From Hadesarchaea archaeon (lineage in GTDB: Archaea; Hadarchaeota; Hadarchaeia; Hadarchaeales; Hadarchaeaceae): a stretch of DNA of 29,512 bases. Positions 7,862 through 14,991 of the stretch are shown in pieces. Location: NCBI GenBank assembly GCA_030615805.1, contig JAUWYN010000004.1, positions 1 to 29,512 of the forward strand. The letters run 5' to 3'. The position numbers and the translations under genes were made by a program. The first letter of the stretch is position 1, and the number at the start of each line of letters is the position of its first letter. Below the pieces are notes generated by a model that ran no database searches, was not told the origin of the DNA, and saw only the letters and a list, made by a program, of their open reading frames with translations.

Positions 7862-9931
7862 TCACTTTCCCTCTTTTATCTTTTTGAGCAGCGCCTGCGC
7901 CTCCTGTTTTGGCTCGGGCAACTGTACGTCGCTCACCCGGAGTTCGAGCTGATCGAAGTACTTATCGTGGCGGGTCGTTCCCGTGAGGACGAGCTCCCGC
8001 CCAGCCAGCTTGAACTTGTCGTAGAGCTCGGCCAAGTCGGGGGTGCCCTTGAATAGCTCGAAGACCTGTTGCGCCCCCATGCCGAGCAAGCGTTCTGCGA
8101 CCTTGCCGAAGAGGGCGACTCGGAGGTTGTCGGTGCCGTCGTCGAGCACGAAGCTCAGCACAACGCGATGTTCAGGTGTCACGACTTTCCCGCACTCCTC
8201 GCACATCAGGCTGGTGTCAACGCTCCCGAGGCTTCGTCCGCAGTCGGGACAGATGTCGAATACCGGGCGCCGGTGGAAGACCCGCATCACGGTTCCTCGG
8301 ACTTGAACCCTCATCCCCTCCTTCTGGACGTCAGCGATGCTTACCCGTTCGGGTGTGGGTACGGCGAGCTTGATCACATCCGCGGGCGGCAGTTCTTCGC
8401 CGGTGGCCGGATTTAGCTCGAGCTGTCCCTGCTTGCCGAGGTGGAGCCCGGGCTGGCCGAAGAGGCCCAGCGTGCTGTAGCAGTTGATGAGTCTGACGAT
8501 GTCACCGGCCTTGATGTCGACCACTCTGTCCGCATGCTCGTGCCAGAGTGATGTCCTCGTTGCACCCGTTTGGTCACCGATAGTTATGGACGCGACTTTT
8601 CCCTTGCTGCCATCGGCCCGAGTGAACTCACGAGGTGTACCGACCTCGATCACCCTCCCGATTACCTCAAGCGCGTCCATGTTCGGCTCGAGCTCACCGA
8701 TTTTTATACGGCTTGGCTCGAGTACCCCGATGGTCACGCCGGGTGGGTTTACTTCAACCCGAGTGACCTTTCCGACGTGCACATCCGGTTTACCAGCCAA
8801 GCCGGCGCGCGTGTAGGCGTTGCGCAAGAGCACGATGTCATTCGGCTCCAGCTTCTGCGCGAGCTCCGCCGCACCGTCCCAAAAGGAGGCGCGAGCGGTA
8901 CCCGTCTCGTCCATGAGGATCACGCTGGTGACCTTTCCGGGAGTCCCATCGTCCCGTTTGAACTCATGCAGCGGGAGCTTTCGCCTGACCCTCGCCGCGA
9001 GGTCGACCGTCGGCATGCTGGCCTCGAGCTCCTCTAGCTTGAGCAACCGCTCGGCCAGCTCGGGCAGCTCCGCCACTTCTGGCTCGGGTAGGTTCAGGAG
9101 CAGGCGCCCCCGTGAGCCCAGGCTGAGCTCAGGCCCGTTCCTCAACCCGGGTCGTACCGACGCGTTTTCGAGCTTCACCGCGGTCCCCAGCCTGAGGTCC
9201 TTTACGAGTTCTGCCCGCTCGTCCCAGAGAGAAACCCGCACCTGACCTGTAGAGTCCATGAGCATGAGGCTCGCGACCTTGCCCGTGCTTCCATCAGGGC
9301 GCTCAAATTCCCTTATGTCACTCGTCGCCACCACTCTGCCGACGATGTCCACCTCAGCGAGCTCGAGTTTGAGGTCCGCAACCTTGACCTTCATTTCGAC
9401 GAGTGGCGGTAGGTCCGACGCGCGCGGGTCATCTGGGTTCATGAGCAAAGAGCCTCGCATCCCGAGGCTGAGTTCGGGCCCCTTGTTTAACCCCCGGCGC
9501 ACGTAAGCGTTTTTGACTTGGACGGCATTCCCCTTCCGGACCTTGTCCCCCTCGATCAGCGAGGTCTTGTCGTCCCACAGTGCGATCCTTATCTGCCCGG
9601 TTTTATCCTGGAGCAGCAGGCTTCCCACGCGCCCGGCCTTGCCGCTCTGGCGCTGGAACTCGCGCGGTTCGTAGATGCGAATGACCCGAGCGACGAGGTC
9701 AACCTTGGACATCCCTGGGATGAGGTCCTCGATGCGCAGCGCCCGGACTTCAGGTTCCTTCTTCTCGAAGACGACGCCCAACTCTCGCCCGACGATGTTG
9801 GCCGCGCCCTCGAGGGTCACGAAACTGCTGAGTTCGTCCTGTTTCTGCCGGATGCGCTGCATGATCTCGTCGTAGCTTATCTTCGCGTGAGCTAGAATCT
9901 CTTGGACCATTTGTTCAAAATTTAGCTCCAC
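7862..9931 (-). CDS. rpa: Replication protein A, multi-OB single-chain type with zinc finger
   Basis: This is an archaeal single-stranded DNA-binding protein. Four tandem OB-type units each carry the pattern V-x-R...EF-x-R-x-G...GKV-x-S...D-x-TG-x-x-R-x-x-x-W, then ELSLG or a similar segment; they start near residues 75, 190, 310 and 420 of the protein. A fifth OB unit at the C-terminus contains a four-cysteine zinc finger (CPDCGRSLG...CEECG). This layout is like the long single-chain RPA of methanogenic euryarchaea. Start choice: a TATA-like element at 9961-9970 predicts a transcript start near 9940, which excludes the TTG at 9949 and favours the GTG at 9931; an ATG at 9910 is another option. 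It is the first gene of the RPA-radA-pgp operon. Confidence 0.93.
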   Translation of the reverse strand: MELNFEQMVQEILAHAKISYDEIMQRIRQKQDELSSFVTLEGAANIVGRELGVVFEKKEPEVRALRIEDLIPGMSKVDLVARVIRIYEPREFQRQSGKAGRVGSLLLQDKTGQIRIALWDDKTSLIEGDKVRKGNAVQVKNAYVRRGLNKGPELSLGMRGSLLMNPDDPRASDLPPLVEMKVKVADLKLELAEVDIVGRVVATSDIREFERPDGSTGKVASLMLMDSTGQVRVSLWDERAELVKDLRLGTAVKLENASVRPGLRNGPELSLGSRGRLLLNLPEPEVAELPELAERLLKLEELEASMPTVDLAARVRRKLPLHEFKRDDGTPGKVTSVILMDETGTARASFWDGAAELAQKLEPNDIVLLRNAYTRAGLAGKPDVHVGKVTRVEVNPPGVTIGVLEPSRIKIGELEPNMDALEVIGRVIEVGTPREFTRADGSKGKVASITIGDQTGATRTSLWHEHADRVVDIKAGDIVRLINCYSTLGLFGQPGLHLGKQGQLELNPATGEELPPADVIKLAVPTPERVSIADVQKEGMRVQVRGTVMRVFHRRPVFDICPDCGRSLGSVDTSLMCEECGKVVTPEHRVVLSFVLDDGTDNLRVALFGKVAERLLGMGAQQVFELFKGTPDLAELYDKFKLAGRELVLTGTTRHDKYFDQLELRVSDVQLPEPKQEAQALLKKIKEGK

Positions 9932-9960
9932 GATCCAGCCCCAGAACAATTGTCCGCTTC

Positions 9961-10062
9961 ACACTTAAAGGGATTTTTGGGGAGAAGTGAGTGAAAGTAT
10001 TCAGGCTCGATGGCGAAAACGGCAGGCGCACCCTTTCACACCTTTAAATAGTTAGTTTAAAT
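9961..10062. promoter_or_regulatory. Intergenic region with several TATA-like elements between RPA and tRNA-Ala
   Basis: The 212-base gap between the RPA gene and the tRNA holds no convincing gene. On the minus strand CTTTAAGTGT (9961-9970) fits as the RPA TATA box. Further up, CCTTTAAATA (about 10040-10050) and TTTAAATA (10053-10060) are two more TATA-like elements readable on either strand, each next to a CCTTTCACA copy. They could be an extra upstream RPA promoter or drive a short untranslated RNA. I cannot decide. Confidence 0.35.
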
Positions 10063-10143
10063 ATTCCTTTCACAGACTTCTCTCCTCCAAAGCGGATAAA
10101 GAATTTTTAGAGGCAAGAGTGGACAAACTTGAAATTTTAGTAA

Positions 10144-10221
10144 TGGTGGACCGGGCGGGATTTGAACCCGCGACCTCCCGCATGCCAAGCGGACGATCAT
10201 ACCAGACTGATCTACCGGCCC
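10144..10221 (-). tRNA. tRNA-Ala (anticodon GGC), CCA encoded
   Basis: On the minus strand the sequence folds as a complete tRNA. The acceptor is GGGCCGG paired with CCGGTCC, with a G3-U70 wobble, the alanine identity element. It has a D arm with GATC/GATC, an anticodon stem closed over loop TTGGCAT (anticodon GGC at 10184-10186), a five-base variable loop and a T arm GCGGG-TTCAAAT-CCCGC. The discriminator is A, and the CCA end is encoded at 10144-10146. There is no intron. A TATA-like TTCTTAAGC at 10245-10253 lies at the right distance upstream. Confidence 0.96.
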
Positions 10222-10286
10222 ACCGAAAAAAGTTGTCGTGTGAGCTTAAGAAATTTTGTGATTGTCCAACATTAGACGGACATCAG

Positions 10287-10472
10287 CTAACGAAGCCGCA
10301 GCCCTTGAATAGTTTTTACCTTCCAGTTGTAGCGCTTGATGCGACGCGAGCGCCCGTAACCACAGGCCGCGCAGACCCCCCGCTGGACGTGGTAAGCTCG
10401 CCTCCCACAGCGTCGACAACGGATGTGCACGACCTTGTGGCGCTTGCCCATCGATGGAGTGCCTTTGACCAT
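10287..10472 (-). CDS. rpl37e: Ribosomal protein L37e (eL37)
   Basis: This 61-residue basic protein of the large ribosomal subunit begins MVKGTPSMGKRHK, as the family does, and holds the zinc-binding pattern CxxC-x14-CxxC (CRRCGRRAYHVQRGVCAACG). It binds 23S rRNA near the exit tunnel side. The ATG at 10472 is chosen because the family N-terminus begins there; a GTG at 10481 overlapping the LSm stop would add three residues. It follows the LSm gene by five bases. LSm-L37e is a common archaeal pair. Confidence 0.95.
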   Translation of the reverse strand: MVKGTPSMGKRHKVVHIRCRRCGRRAYHVQRGVCAACGYGRSRRIKRYNWKVKTIQGLRLR

Positions 10473-10477
10473 TTCAC

Positions 10478-10708
10478 TCACTCAGCCGGCGAGATGAAGA
10501 CGACCGAGTCGCCCCGGATCACCATCGTCCCGTAACGCTTTGCAGCCTCTCCGCCCTGAATCTCCTCGGCATCCTCTAGCACCAAATTGATGTGCACGTC
10601 AAAGCCGCTCAGCTTTCCCCTGAGTTCTCGGCCGCTCTTGAGTCCCACGATCACTGATGACCCTAATGCGCGGTTGAGCACATCAAGAGGTCGCTGCGCC
10701 ATGAAAAT
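10478..10708 (-). CDS. lsm: LSm/Sm-like archaeal RNA-binding protein
   Basis: Archaeal Sm-like proteins form heptameric rings that bind U-rich RNA and take part in RNA processing and stability. The 76-residue product holds both Sm motifs: Sm1 (VIVGLKSGRELRGKLSGFDVH, then NLVLEDAEE) and Sm2 (RYGTMVIRGDSVVFI). Homologues begin at MAQRPLDV (ATG at 10702). An ATG two codons earlier (10708) lies 26-27 bases from the centre of the TATA element at 10731-10738, so a leaderless message starting there is more likely; the difference is two residues. It is followed five bases later by the L37e start. Confidence 0.95.
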   Translation of the reverse strand: MFMAQRPLDVLNRALGSSVIVGLKSGRELRGKLSGFDVHINLVLEDAEEIQGGEAAKRYGTMVIRGDSVVFISPAE

Positions 10709-10730
10709 CATCAACTCTTCGCTAGCTGCG

Positions 10731-10740
10731 TATTTAAGCG
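10731..10740. promoter_or_regulatory. Shared divergent TATA element between lsm and the PUA gene
   Basis: TATTTAAG (plus strand, 10731-10738) reads CTTAAATA on the minus strand, a usable TATA box in both directions. Its centre is about 26 bases from the ATG of the PUA gene (10761) and about 27 from the ATG at 10708 of lsm. One element therefore appears to place leaderless transcripts on both sides. No second TATA box is evident in the 52-base gap. Confidence 0.65.
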
Positions 10741-10760
10741 TATCGAGCCACTTTTGTTTG

Positions 10761-11246
10761 ATGCCACCCAAGCGCCGTTATCACGTGCGAAAAGCTTTGT
10801 TCAAGCAACTTACACGGGAAGTCGTCGAGAGGTTTGGCGAGGCAACGGCCGAACTTTTGAAGGGGGCGATCGAGGTCTTGGAGCTGGAAGAGGGCAGGGA
10901 GGTCATCTTGGCCGGTGGTGAAGCGCTCTTGTTCAGGTTGGGCGACGGGATTTTTCCGACGCTAAAATCACTCGATCGAATCCCGTTAAAGCGTGTGGTC
11001 GTTGACATGGGAGCGGTGCCTCATGTCGCCAACGGGGCTGATGTCATGGCCCCGGGGGTAGTTTCGGCGGACGGGGAAGTCGCTCTAGGGGAGGGCGTGG
11101 TAATCGTGGACGAACGACACGGCAAGCCAATCGCGGTTGGACAAGCGCTCGTGCCGGGGACTGAGATGCGAGGCCAGAGGGGGAAGGTGATCAAGAACCT
11201 GCACCACGTCGGCGATGAAATGTGGCGGTTTCAAGCAAAGGGTTAA
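10761..11246 (+). CDS. PUA-domain RNA-binding protein (MCT-1/Tma20-like)
   Basis: The 161-residue protein has an N-terminal pre-PUA region (DUF1947-like, about 1-75) and a C-terminal PUA domain starting near VVVDMGAVPHVANGADVMAPGV, with the conserved GEVALGEGVVIVDE, GKPIAVGQAL and a terminal strand. Eukaryotic relatives MCT-1/Tma20 act in translation re-initiation and ribosome recycling; the archaeal protein's role is less clear but is expected to involve tRNA or ribosomal RNA binding. The ATG at 10761 starts a probably leaderless message. A much longer frame open upstream runs antisense through lsm and is not the real start. The downstream sepF frame opens before this stop, but its likely start lies after it. 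Confidence 0.9.
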   Translation: MPPKRRYHVRKALFKQLTREVVERFGEATAELLKGAIEVLELEEGREVILAGGEALLFRLGDGIFPTLKSLDRIPLKRVVVDMGAVPHVANGADVMAPGVVSADGEVALGEGVVIVDERHGKPIAVGQALVPGTEMRGQRGKVIKNLHHVGDEMWRFQAKG

Positions 11247-11284
11247 ATAGCTTGAGAGCCATCGACCATTTGCTAGGTGATTGT

Positions 11285-11668
11285 TTGAAATCCTTGAAAA
11301 AGTTGTTCGGGGGAAGGTCTGAGGTAAAGCCTGAGACGGTCGAGGAAGTACCGATAATGGAGATCGAGGAAAAGGCTGTTGGCAGGCCGAGTGGCATCAG
11401 CGGGCTCGAGCCCATCTACGTCAAGAGTATGGATCTTCACAGCCTCATCGATGTCCAGGAGGTCGCGGATCAACTTCGAACTGGCAACATCATGATTCTC
11501 GACATCACCACGCTCATGAACCAAGACCCCGCTGAGCTCAAGCGGGCAATCGATCAGCTGAAGGGAATTTGCCAGGCCATAGGTGGGGACGTGGGCCGCC
11601 TGACGGAGTCAAAGGTAATAGCTACCCCAAGGTTCATCAACATCCAGTTCAAAAAAGCCATTGCATAA
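11285..11668 (+). CDS. sepF: SepF cell-division protein (DUF552)
   Basis: Archaeal SepF anchors FtsZ to the membrane. The 127-residue product has an amphipathic basic N-terminus (MKSLKKLFGG), the typical membrane-targeting helix, an acidic linker (about 12-35) and the SepF core: IYVKSMDLHSLIDVQEVADQ, GNIMILDITTLMNQDP, then KRAIDQLKGICQAIGGDVGRL and a terminal strand IATPRFINI. The start is TTG at 11285, with GGTGA at 11276-11280 four bases upstream; an in-frame GTG at 11222 lies inside the PUA gene and would spoil the targeting helix. A TATA-like GTTAAATAG at about 11242-11250 suggests its own promoter. No ftsZ is seen in the window. ZPR1 follows by 14 bases. Confidence 0.93.
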   Translation: MKSLKKLFGGRSEVKPETVEEVPIMEIEEKAVGRPSGISGLEPIYVKSMDLHSLIDVQEVADQLRTGNIMILDITTLMNQDPAELKRAIDQLKGICQAIGGDVGRLTESKVIATPRFINIQFKKAIA

Positions 11669-11682
11669 CTTTTGGTGAACTC

Positions 11683-12261
11683 ATGCGGAAGAGGGAGTTT
11701 TTGCTCCCTATCGAGCGATGTCCCATATGCGGAACTAAGGGCACTTTTCGCGTCAAGGGCAGGATAGACAACATCCCATATTTCGGCGAGATTATGGAGA
11801 CCTCTGCGAGCTGCACCAGCTGCAAGTTCAGGCACGCGGACGTCATGTGTTTAGGCGAGCGCTCTCCGCTGCGCTACGAGTTTCAAATCACATCCGAGGA
11901 AGACCTCAAGGTCAGGGTCGTGAAGTCGAGTACGGGAATGATCAAGTTGCCAGAGTTCGGGGTGACCGTAGAGCCAGGGCCAGCGAGCCAGGGCTACGTG
12001 TCGAACGTCGAGGGAGTGCTCGGTCGCGTCAAGGAGGCGATAGAGCTGGCAATCGAGGGGGTCGATGCTGTTAGGCGCAGGCGAGGCAGAGCGAGGATTA
12101 AAAAGCTCGATGAGGTGTGCGCCGGGAAACGCAGGGCTAGGCTGATTCTCATGGACCCATTCGGGCACAGCGTGATCGTAGACGAGCGGGCCAAGAAACG
12201 CGAGCTGACCAAGCGGGAGTTAGCATCGCTTGGGCGGACTGGCCGCACGCGTACAGTTTGA
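11683..12261 (+). CDS. ZPR1-type zinc-finger protein
   Basis: This 192-residue protein is a single-module archaeal ZPR1 homologue. It has the four-cysteine finger CPIC...CTSC (Cys13, 16, 44, 47), the intervening IPYFGEIMETSASC that is diagnostic of ZPR1, then the jelly-roll-like ZPR1 domain ending in LILMDPFGHSVI. Eukaryotic ZPR1 has two such modules and acts as a chaperone for elongation factor 1A; an equivalent archaeal role is inference. The ATG at 11683 has GGTGA four bases upstream. It follows sepF by 14 bases. The 71-base gap behind it shows no clear signal. Confidence 0.92.
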   Translation: MRKREFLLPIERCPICGTKGTFRVKGRIDNIPYFGEIMETSASCTSCKFRHADVMCLGERSPLRYEFQITSEEDLKVRVVKSSTGMIKLPEFGVTVEPGPASQGYVSNVEGVLGRVKEAIELAIEGVDAVRRRRGRARIKKLDEVCAGKRRARLILMDPFGHSVIVDERAKKRELTKRELASLGRTGRTRTV

Positions 12262-12332
12262 GGAAGATACCCGTCGTTTGAGTGTCGTAAATAGGACAAG
12301 TCAACCCTTGGAATGCCGTACAATAAGACGCG

Positions 12333-14240
12333 CTAGTGGAGTCTGATGGTCTCTAAGTTCCGGGGCGCCTTCGTCTCGACCCTGAAAAGTTTGTGCAGCG
12401 CGCTCGCCAAGTCGATACACTTGTTTTCATCGCCGTGGACACATATTACGCGTTGCGGTTTGGGTGAGGCCCTCCGTATGTAGTTTAGCAGCTGGGCCCG
12501 ATCAGAGTGCCCACTGAACCCCTCGACCGTTCGGATTTCCATTTCAACTTTTACCTCCACCACTTTCCCCTTCTCGCCGCGCAGGGGGACCTCGCGCCAT
12601 CCCTTCTGGATGCGTCGCCCAAGGGAACCCTCACACTGATACCCGACGAAGGTGAGGGCGTTACGCGGGTCGGGTGCGAGGGTCTTGAAGTACTCGAGCA
12701 CGGGTCCCCCAGCCATCATCCCCGCCGTCGATACGATCACCGCCGGGTCGCCATCGATCACCTGCGCGCGCTGCTCGGGGCTGGTCACCCTCTTGAAGGA
12801 TTCGGAAAGGAACGGGTTCTCATCTACATGAAATATCCGCTCCCGCAGCTCTTGAGACAGGTATTCGGGGTAAGCCGTGTGGATAGCCGTCGCCTCCCAT
12901 ATCATCCCGTCTAAGTAAATGGGTGTTCCATCGAGCATCCCCCTCCGCTTGTAATCCTCGAGCAGGACCATTATCTCCTGTGCACGCCCGACCGCGAATG
13001 CTGGCACGACGACTTTGCCCCCTCGCTTTGTGGTCTCGGTCACGATTCGGATGAATTCTTTCTCGGCGTCCGCGCGGAAGGGCTGGATGTCCTCAGCACC
13101 CCCATAGGTACTGTCCATGACAAGAGTCTCCAGGCGGGGGAACGTGTAGACAGCGGGGGAGAAGAGACGCGTGCGGTCGAACTTCATATCACCCGTGTAC
13201 ACGAGGTTGTAGAGCCCTTCACCGATGTGGACATGCACGATTGCGGAACCCAAGATGTGCCCCGCGTTGTGGAAGGTGATCCGGATGTCGGGCGCGATGT
13301 CGGTGACGTCGCCGTAGTCGAGCGGGATGCAGTGGCGAATGAAAGTGTTGATGTCCCGCTTGTTGTATGGGAGCGGTCGATCCTCGCGCTCCGCTATGTC
13401 CACGTAATCCAGTTGTAGGAGCACAGCGAGGTCGCGCGTGGCAGGGGTGCAGTAGACCGGACCCTCGAACCCGTACTTGAAGAGATAGGGGATGAACCCA
13501 CAGTGGTCTAAGTGGGCGTGGGTGAGGACCACCGCATCCAGTTCGGGCAACCTAACCTCCGGGACCTCGAGGTGGGGAAAAGCCCGATCCTCAGACGCGA
13601 CGTTTACACCGCAGTCGATCATGACACGGCTTTCAGGGGTTTGGAGCAAAAATGAGGAGCGTCCGACTTCGCGCGACCCCCCAAGGGTCGTGAAGCGGAT
13701 CCAGTCACCCTTGCCCTTGTGCTCGCGGTGAATTCGCCTGCCTATCTTCCGTAGGATGTCGCGTCGCTCGGCACCCACTTGAATCATCGAGAGGCGGATG
13801 TTCCGCACGATGTTCGACTTGATGGGGGGCGCCCGGACTACCCGGGGCGTCCAGCTGATTTTTCGCATTATCTCGCGGAGTAGAGAGCCCCCCTTCCCTA
13901 TGGCTATTCCGGGCTTCTGCGCCTCGATGGTGACCTCTCCCACATCTTGGCTGAAAATTATATCGGTTATCCCGGCCTCGGCGGGGACGAGGCGTCGGAT
14001 GTCCTTCTCGGCTTTCTCGGACTCGGTCAGGATCCTCGAGTCTGGACGGAGGATTATTCGTTTTCGGATCTTGCGCGCGAGTTCTTTTATCGCCTCACCA
14101 TTCTCCATGAGAAGGTCAAGGTTCTTGCAGTAGAGTACGACCCTCGGCCCCTCAAAATCGATATCGGAGATCGCTCCGGCGAAGGGAGTCTCATCTAGCA
14201 CAATTCGTTTGATCTCCTGCAATAGTTCCTTCGCAGCCAT
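12333..14240 (-). CDS. fttA: FttA/aCPSF1, KH-domain beta-CASP ribonuclease (transcription termination factor)
   Basis: This is an archaeal homologue of CPSF73 that cleaves nascent RNA and triggers transcription termination. The 635 residues hold two N-terminal KH-like domains (about 1-70 and 75-140, with GKGGS at 115-119), then the metallo-beta-lactamase domain with HAHLDH (241-246), AGHILGSA and TGDMKF, and the beta-CASP insert with MDSTYGG, VPAFAVGRAQE and VSTAGMM, ending with GFSGHSDRAQ and VICVHGDE. The ATG at 14240 has GGTGG four bases upstream; a TTG at 14255 is rejected. It follows the proteasome beta gene by 25 bases on the same strand, an adjacency known in other archaea. Confidence 0.97.
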   Translation of the reverse strand: MAAKELLQEIKRIVLDETPFAGAISDIDFEGPRVVLYCKNLDLLMENGEAIKELARKIRKRIILRPDSRILTESEKAEKDIRRLVPAEAGITDIIFSQDVGEVTIEAQKPGIAIGKGGSLLREIMRKISWTPRVVRAPPIKSNIVRNIRLSMIQVGAERRDILRKIGRRIHREHKGKGDWIRFTTLGGSREVGRSSFLLQTPESRVMIDCGVNVASEDRAFPHLEVPEVRLPELDAVVLTHAHLDHCGFIPYLFKYGFEGPVYCTPATRDLAVLLQLDYVDIAEREDRPLPYNKRDINTFIRHCIPLDYGDVTDIAPDIRITFHNAGHILGSAIVHVHIGEGLYNLVYTGDMKFDRTRLFSPAVYTFPRLETLVMDSTYGGAEDIQPFRADAEKEFIRIVTETTKRGGKVVVPAFAVGRAQEIMVLLEDYKRRGMLDGTPIYLDGMIWEATAIHTAYPEYLSQELRERIFHVDENPFLSESFKRVTSPEQRAQVIDGDPAVIVSTAGMMAGGPVLEYFKTLAPDPRNALTFVGYQCEGSLGRRIQKGWREVPLRGEKGKVVEVKVEMEIRTVEGFSGHSDRAQLLNYIRRASPKPQRVICVHGDENKCIDLASALHKLFRVETKAPRNLETIRLH

Positions 14241-14265
14241 GCGGCCACCTTTCAAACAGTTTAGC

Positions 14266-14889
14266 CTAAGCCAGTTTTTTTATCTCTTCGGGCGAGAGTT
14301 CTCGATATCTCTTTGTTGTTATCGCGGCGACCATGACCTCGTTGCCTGTGGCGATGTCGCGCTTTATCGCCGTTCGCACGGCCTTGATCGCGATGGGCAG
14401 GGCTTCCTCGATGCTCATGCCCTCCTTGAACTCGGTCTCGAGCACACCATAGGCAACCGGCGAGCCTGAACCCGTAGCTATCATGGTTTCCTCGGTCAGG
14501 GTGCCATCAAGGTCGATGAAGAACAGCTTGGAACCGGAGGTATCTGTGCCCCCGACCAGTAGGTTTGCGATGTAGGGGAATAAGCTGTACGCGTGGAGGA
14601 TGTTGGCGGCGAGCCTAGCGCTTGCTCGTACGCTTATGGGAACTCCCTCGTGCATCAGATGATACCTAGCCTCGGCCTGGAGTATGCTCACCAAACTCTG
14701 AGTGTCCGCGACCCCTCCTGCGGTGGTGGCGCCGATGGTATCGGTTATCTTGAACACCTTTCGTGCCTGCTTGCTCGCCACTAAGTAGCCCATCGTGGCC
14801 CGGGTATCCGTAGCGAACACCACGCCGTCCTTGCACGCGAGCCCAACGGTTGTCGTGCCTTCGAGATGTTTGAGCTTAGGTTCCTTCAA
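14266..14889 (-). CDS. psmB: Proteasome beta subunit
   Basis: This is the catalytic beta subunit of the archaeal 20S proteasome. After an 11-residue propeptide (MKEPKLKHLEG) comes the processed N-terminus TTTVGLACKDGVVFATDTRA, with the active-site Thr1 and Asp17, and Lys33 in SKQARKV. The later SGS loop (GSGSPVAYG) and overall length are normal. The start is TTG at 14889, with GAGGT six bases upstream; a TTG at 14931 also sits at the predicted transcript start and would add a 14-residue hydrophobic extension, so the choice is not certain. It shares a TATA region with the divergent egsA and is followed by fttA. Confidence 0.96.
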   Translation of the reverse strand: MKEPKLKHLEGTTTVGLACKDGVVFATDTRATMGYLVASKQARKVFKITDTIGATTAGGVADTQSLVSILQAEARYHLMHEGVPISVRASARLAANILHAYSLFPYIANLLVGGTDTSGSKLFFIDLDGTLTEETMIATGSGSPVAYGVLETEFKEGMSIEEALPIAIKAVRTAIKRDIATGNEVMVAAITTKRYRELSPEEIKKLA

Positions 14890-14950
14890 GCCTATACCTC
14901 GCTTGAAAAGATGCTGCACTAGAAGCAGCAATAGAGAGCTGGCATTATCC

Positions 14951-14960
14951 GTATATAAAG
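14951..14960. promoter_or_regulatory. Shared divergent TATA element between psmB and egsA
   Basis: GTATATAAAG on the plus strand reads CTTTATATAC on the minus strand. In the plus direction it predicts a transcript start near 14981, about 10 bases before the egsA ATG. In the minus direction the start would lie near 14930, about 40 bases before the preferred psmB start. No other TATA box is seen in the gap. Confidence 0.65.
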
Positions 14961-14991
14961 TTTATCTGATAACAGAAGTGCGGTAAAGCTG

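Noticed and set aside
10119..10535. A plus-strand open frame whose product contains VDRAGFEPATSRMPS
   Set aside because: This is the well-known artefact of translating the antisense strand of a tRNA gene; it also runs antisense through L37e.
10587..10760. Upstream extension of the PUA-protein frame
   Set aside because: It reads antisense through lsm; the leaderless ATG at 10761 fits the family N-terminus and the TATA spacing.
11222..11284. GTG start of sepF at 11222
   Set aside because: It lies inside the PUA gene and would precede the membrane-targeting helix by 21 residues; TTG 11285 has a correctly placed ribosome site.
12262..12332. Small RNA or terminator in the gap between the ZPR1 gene and fttA
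   Set aside because: No box C/D elements, stem-loop or T-run could be seen.
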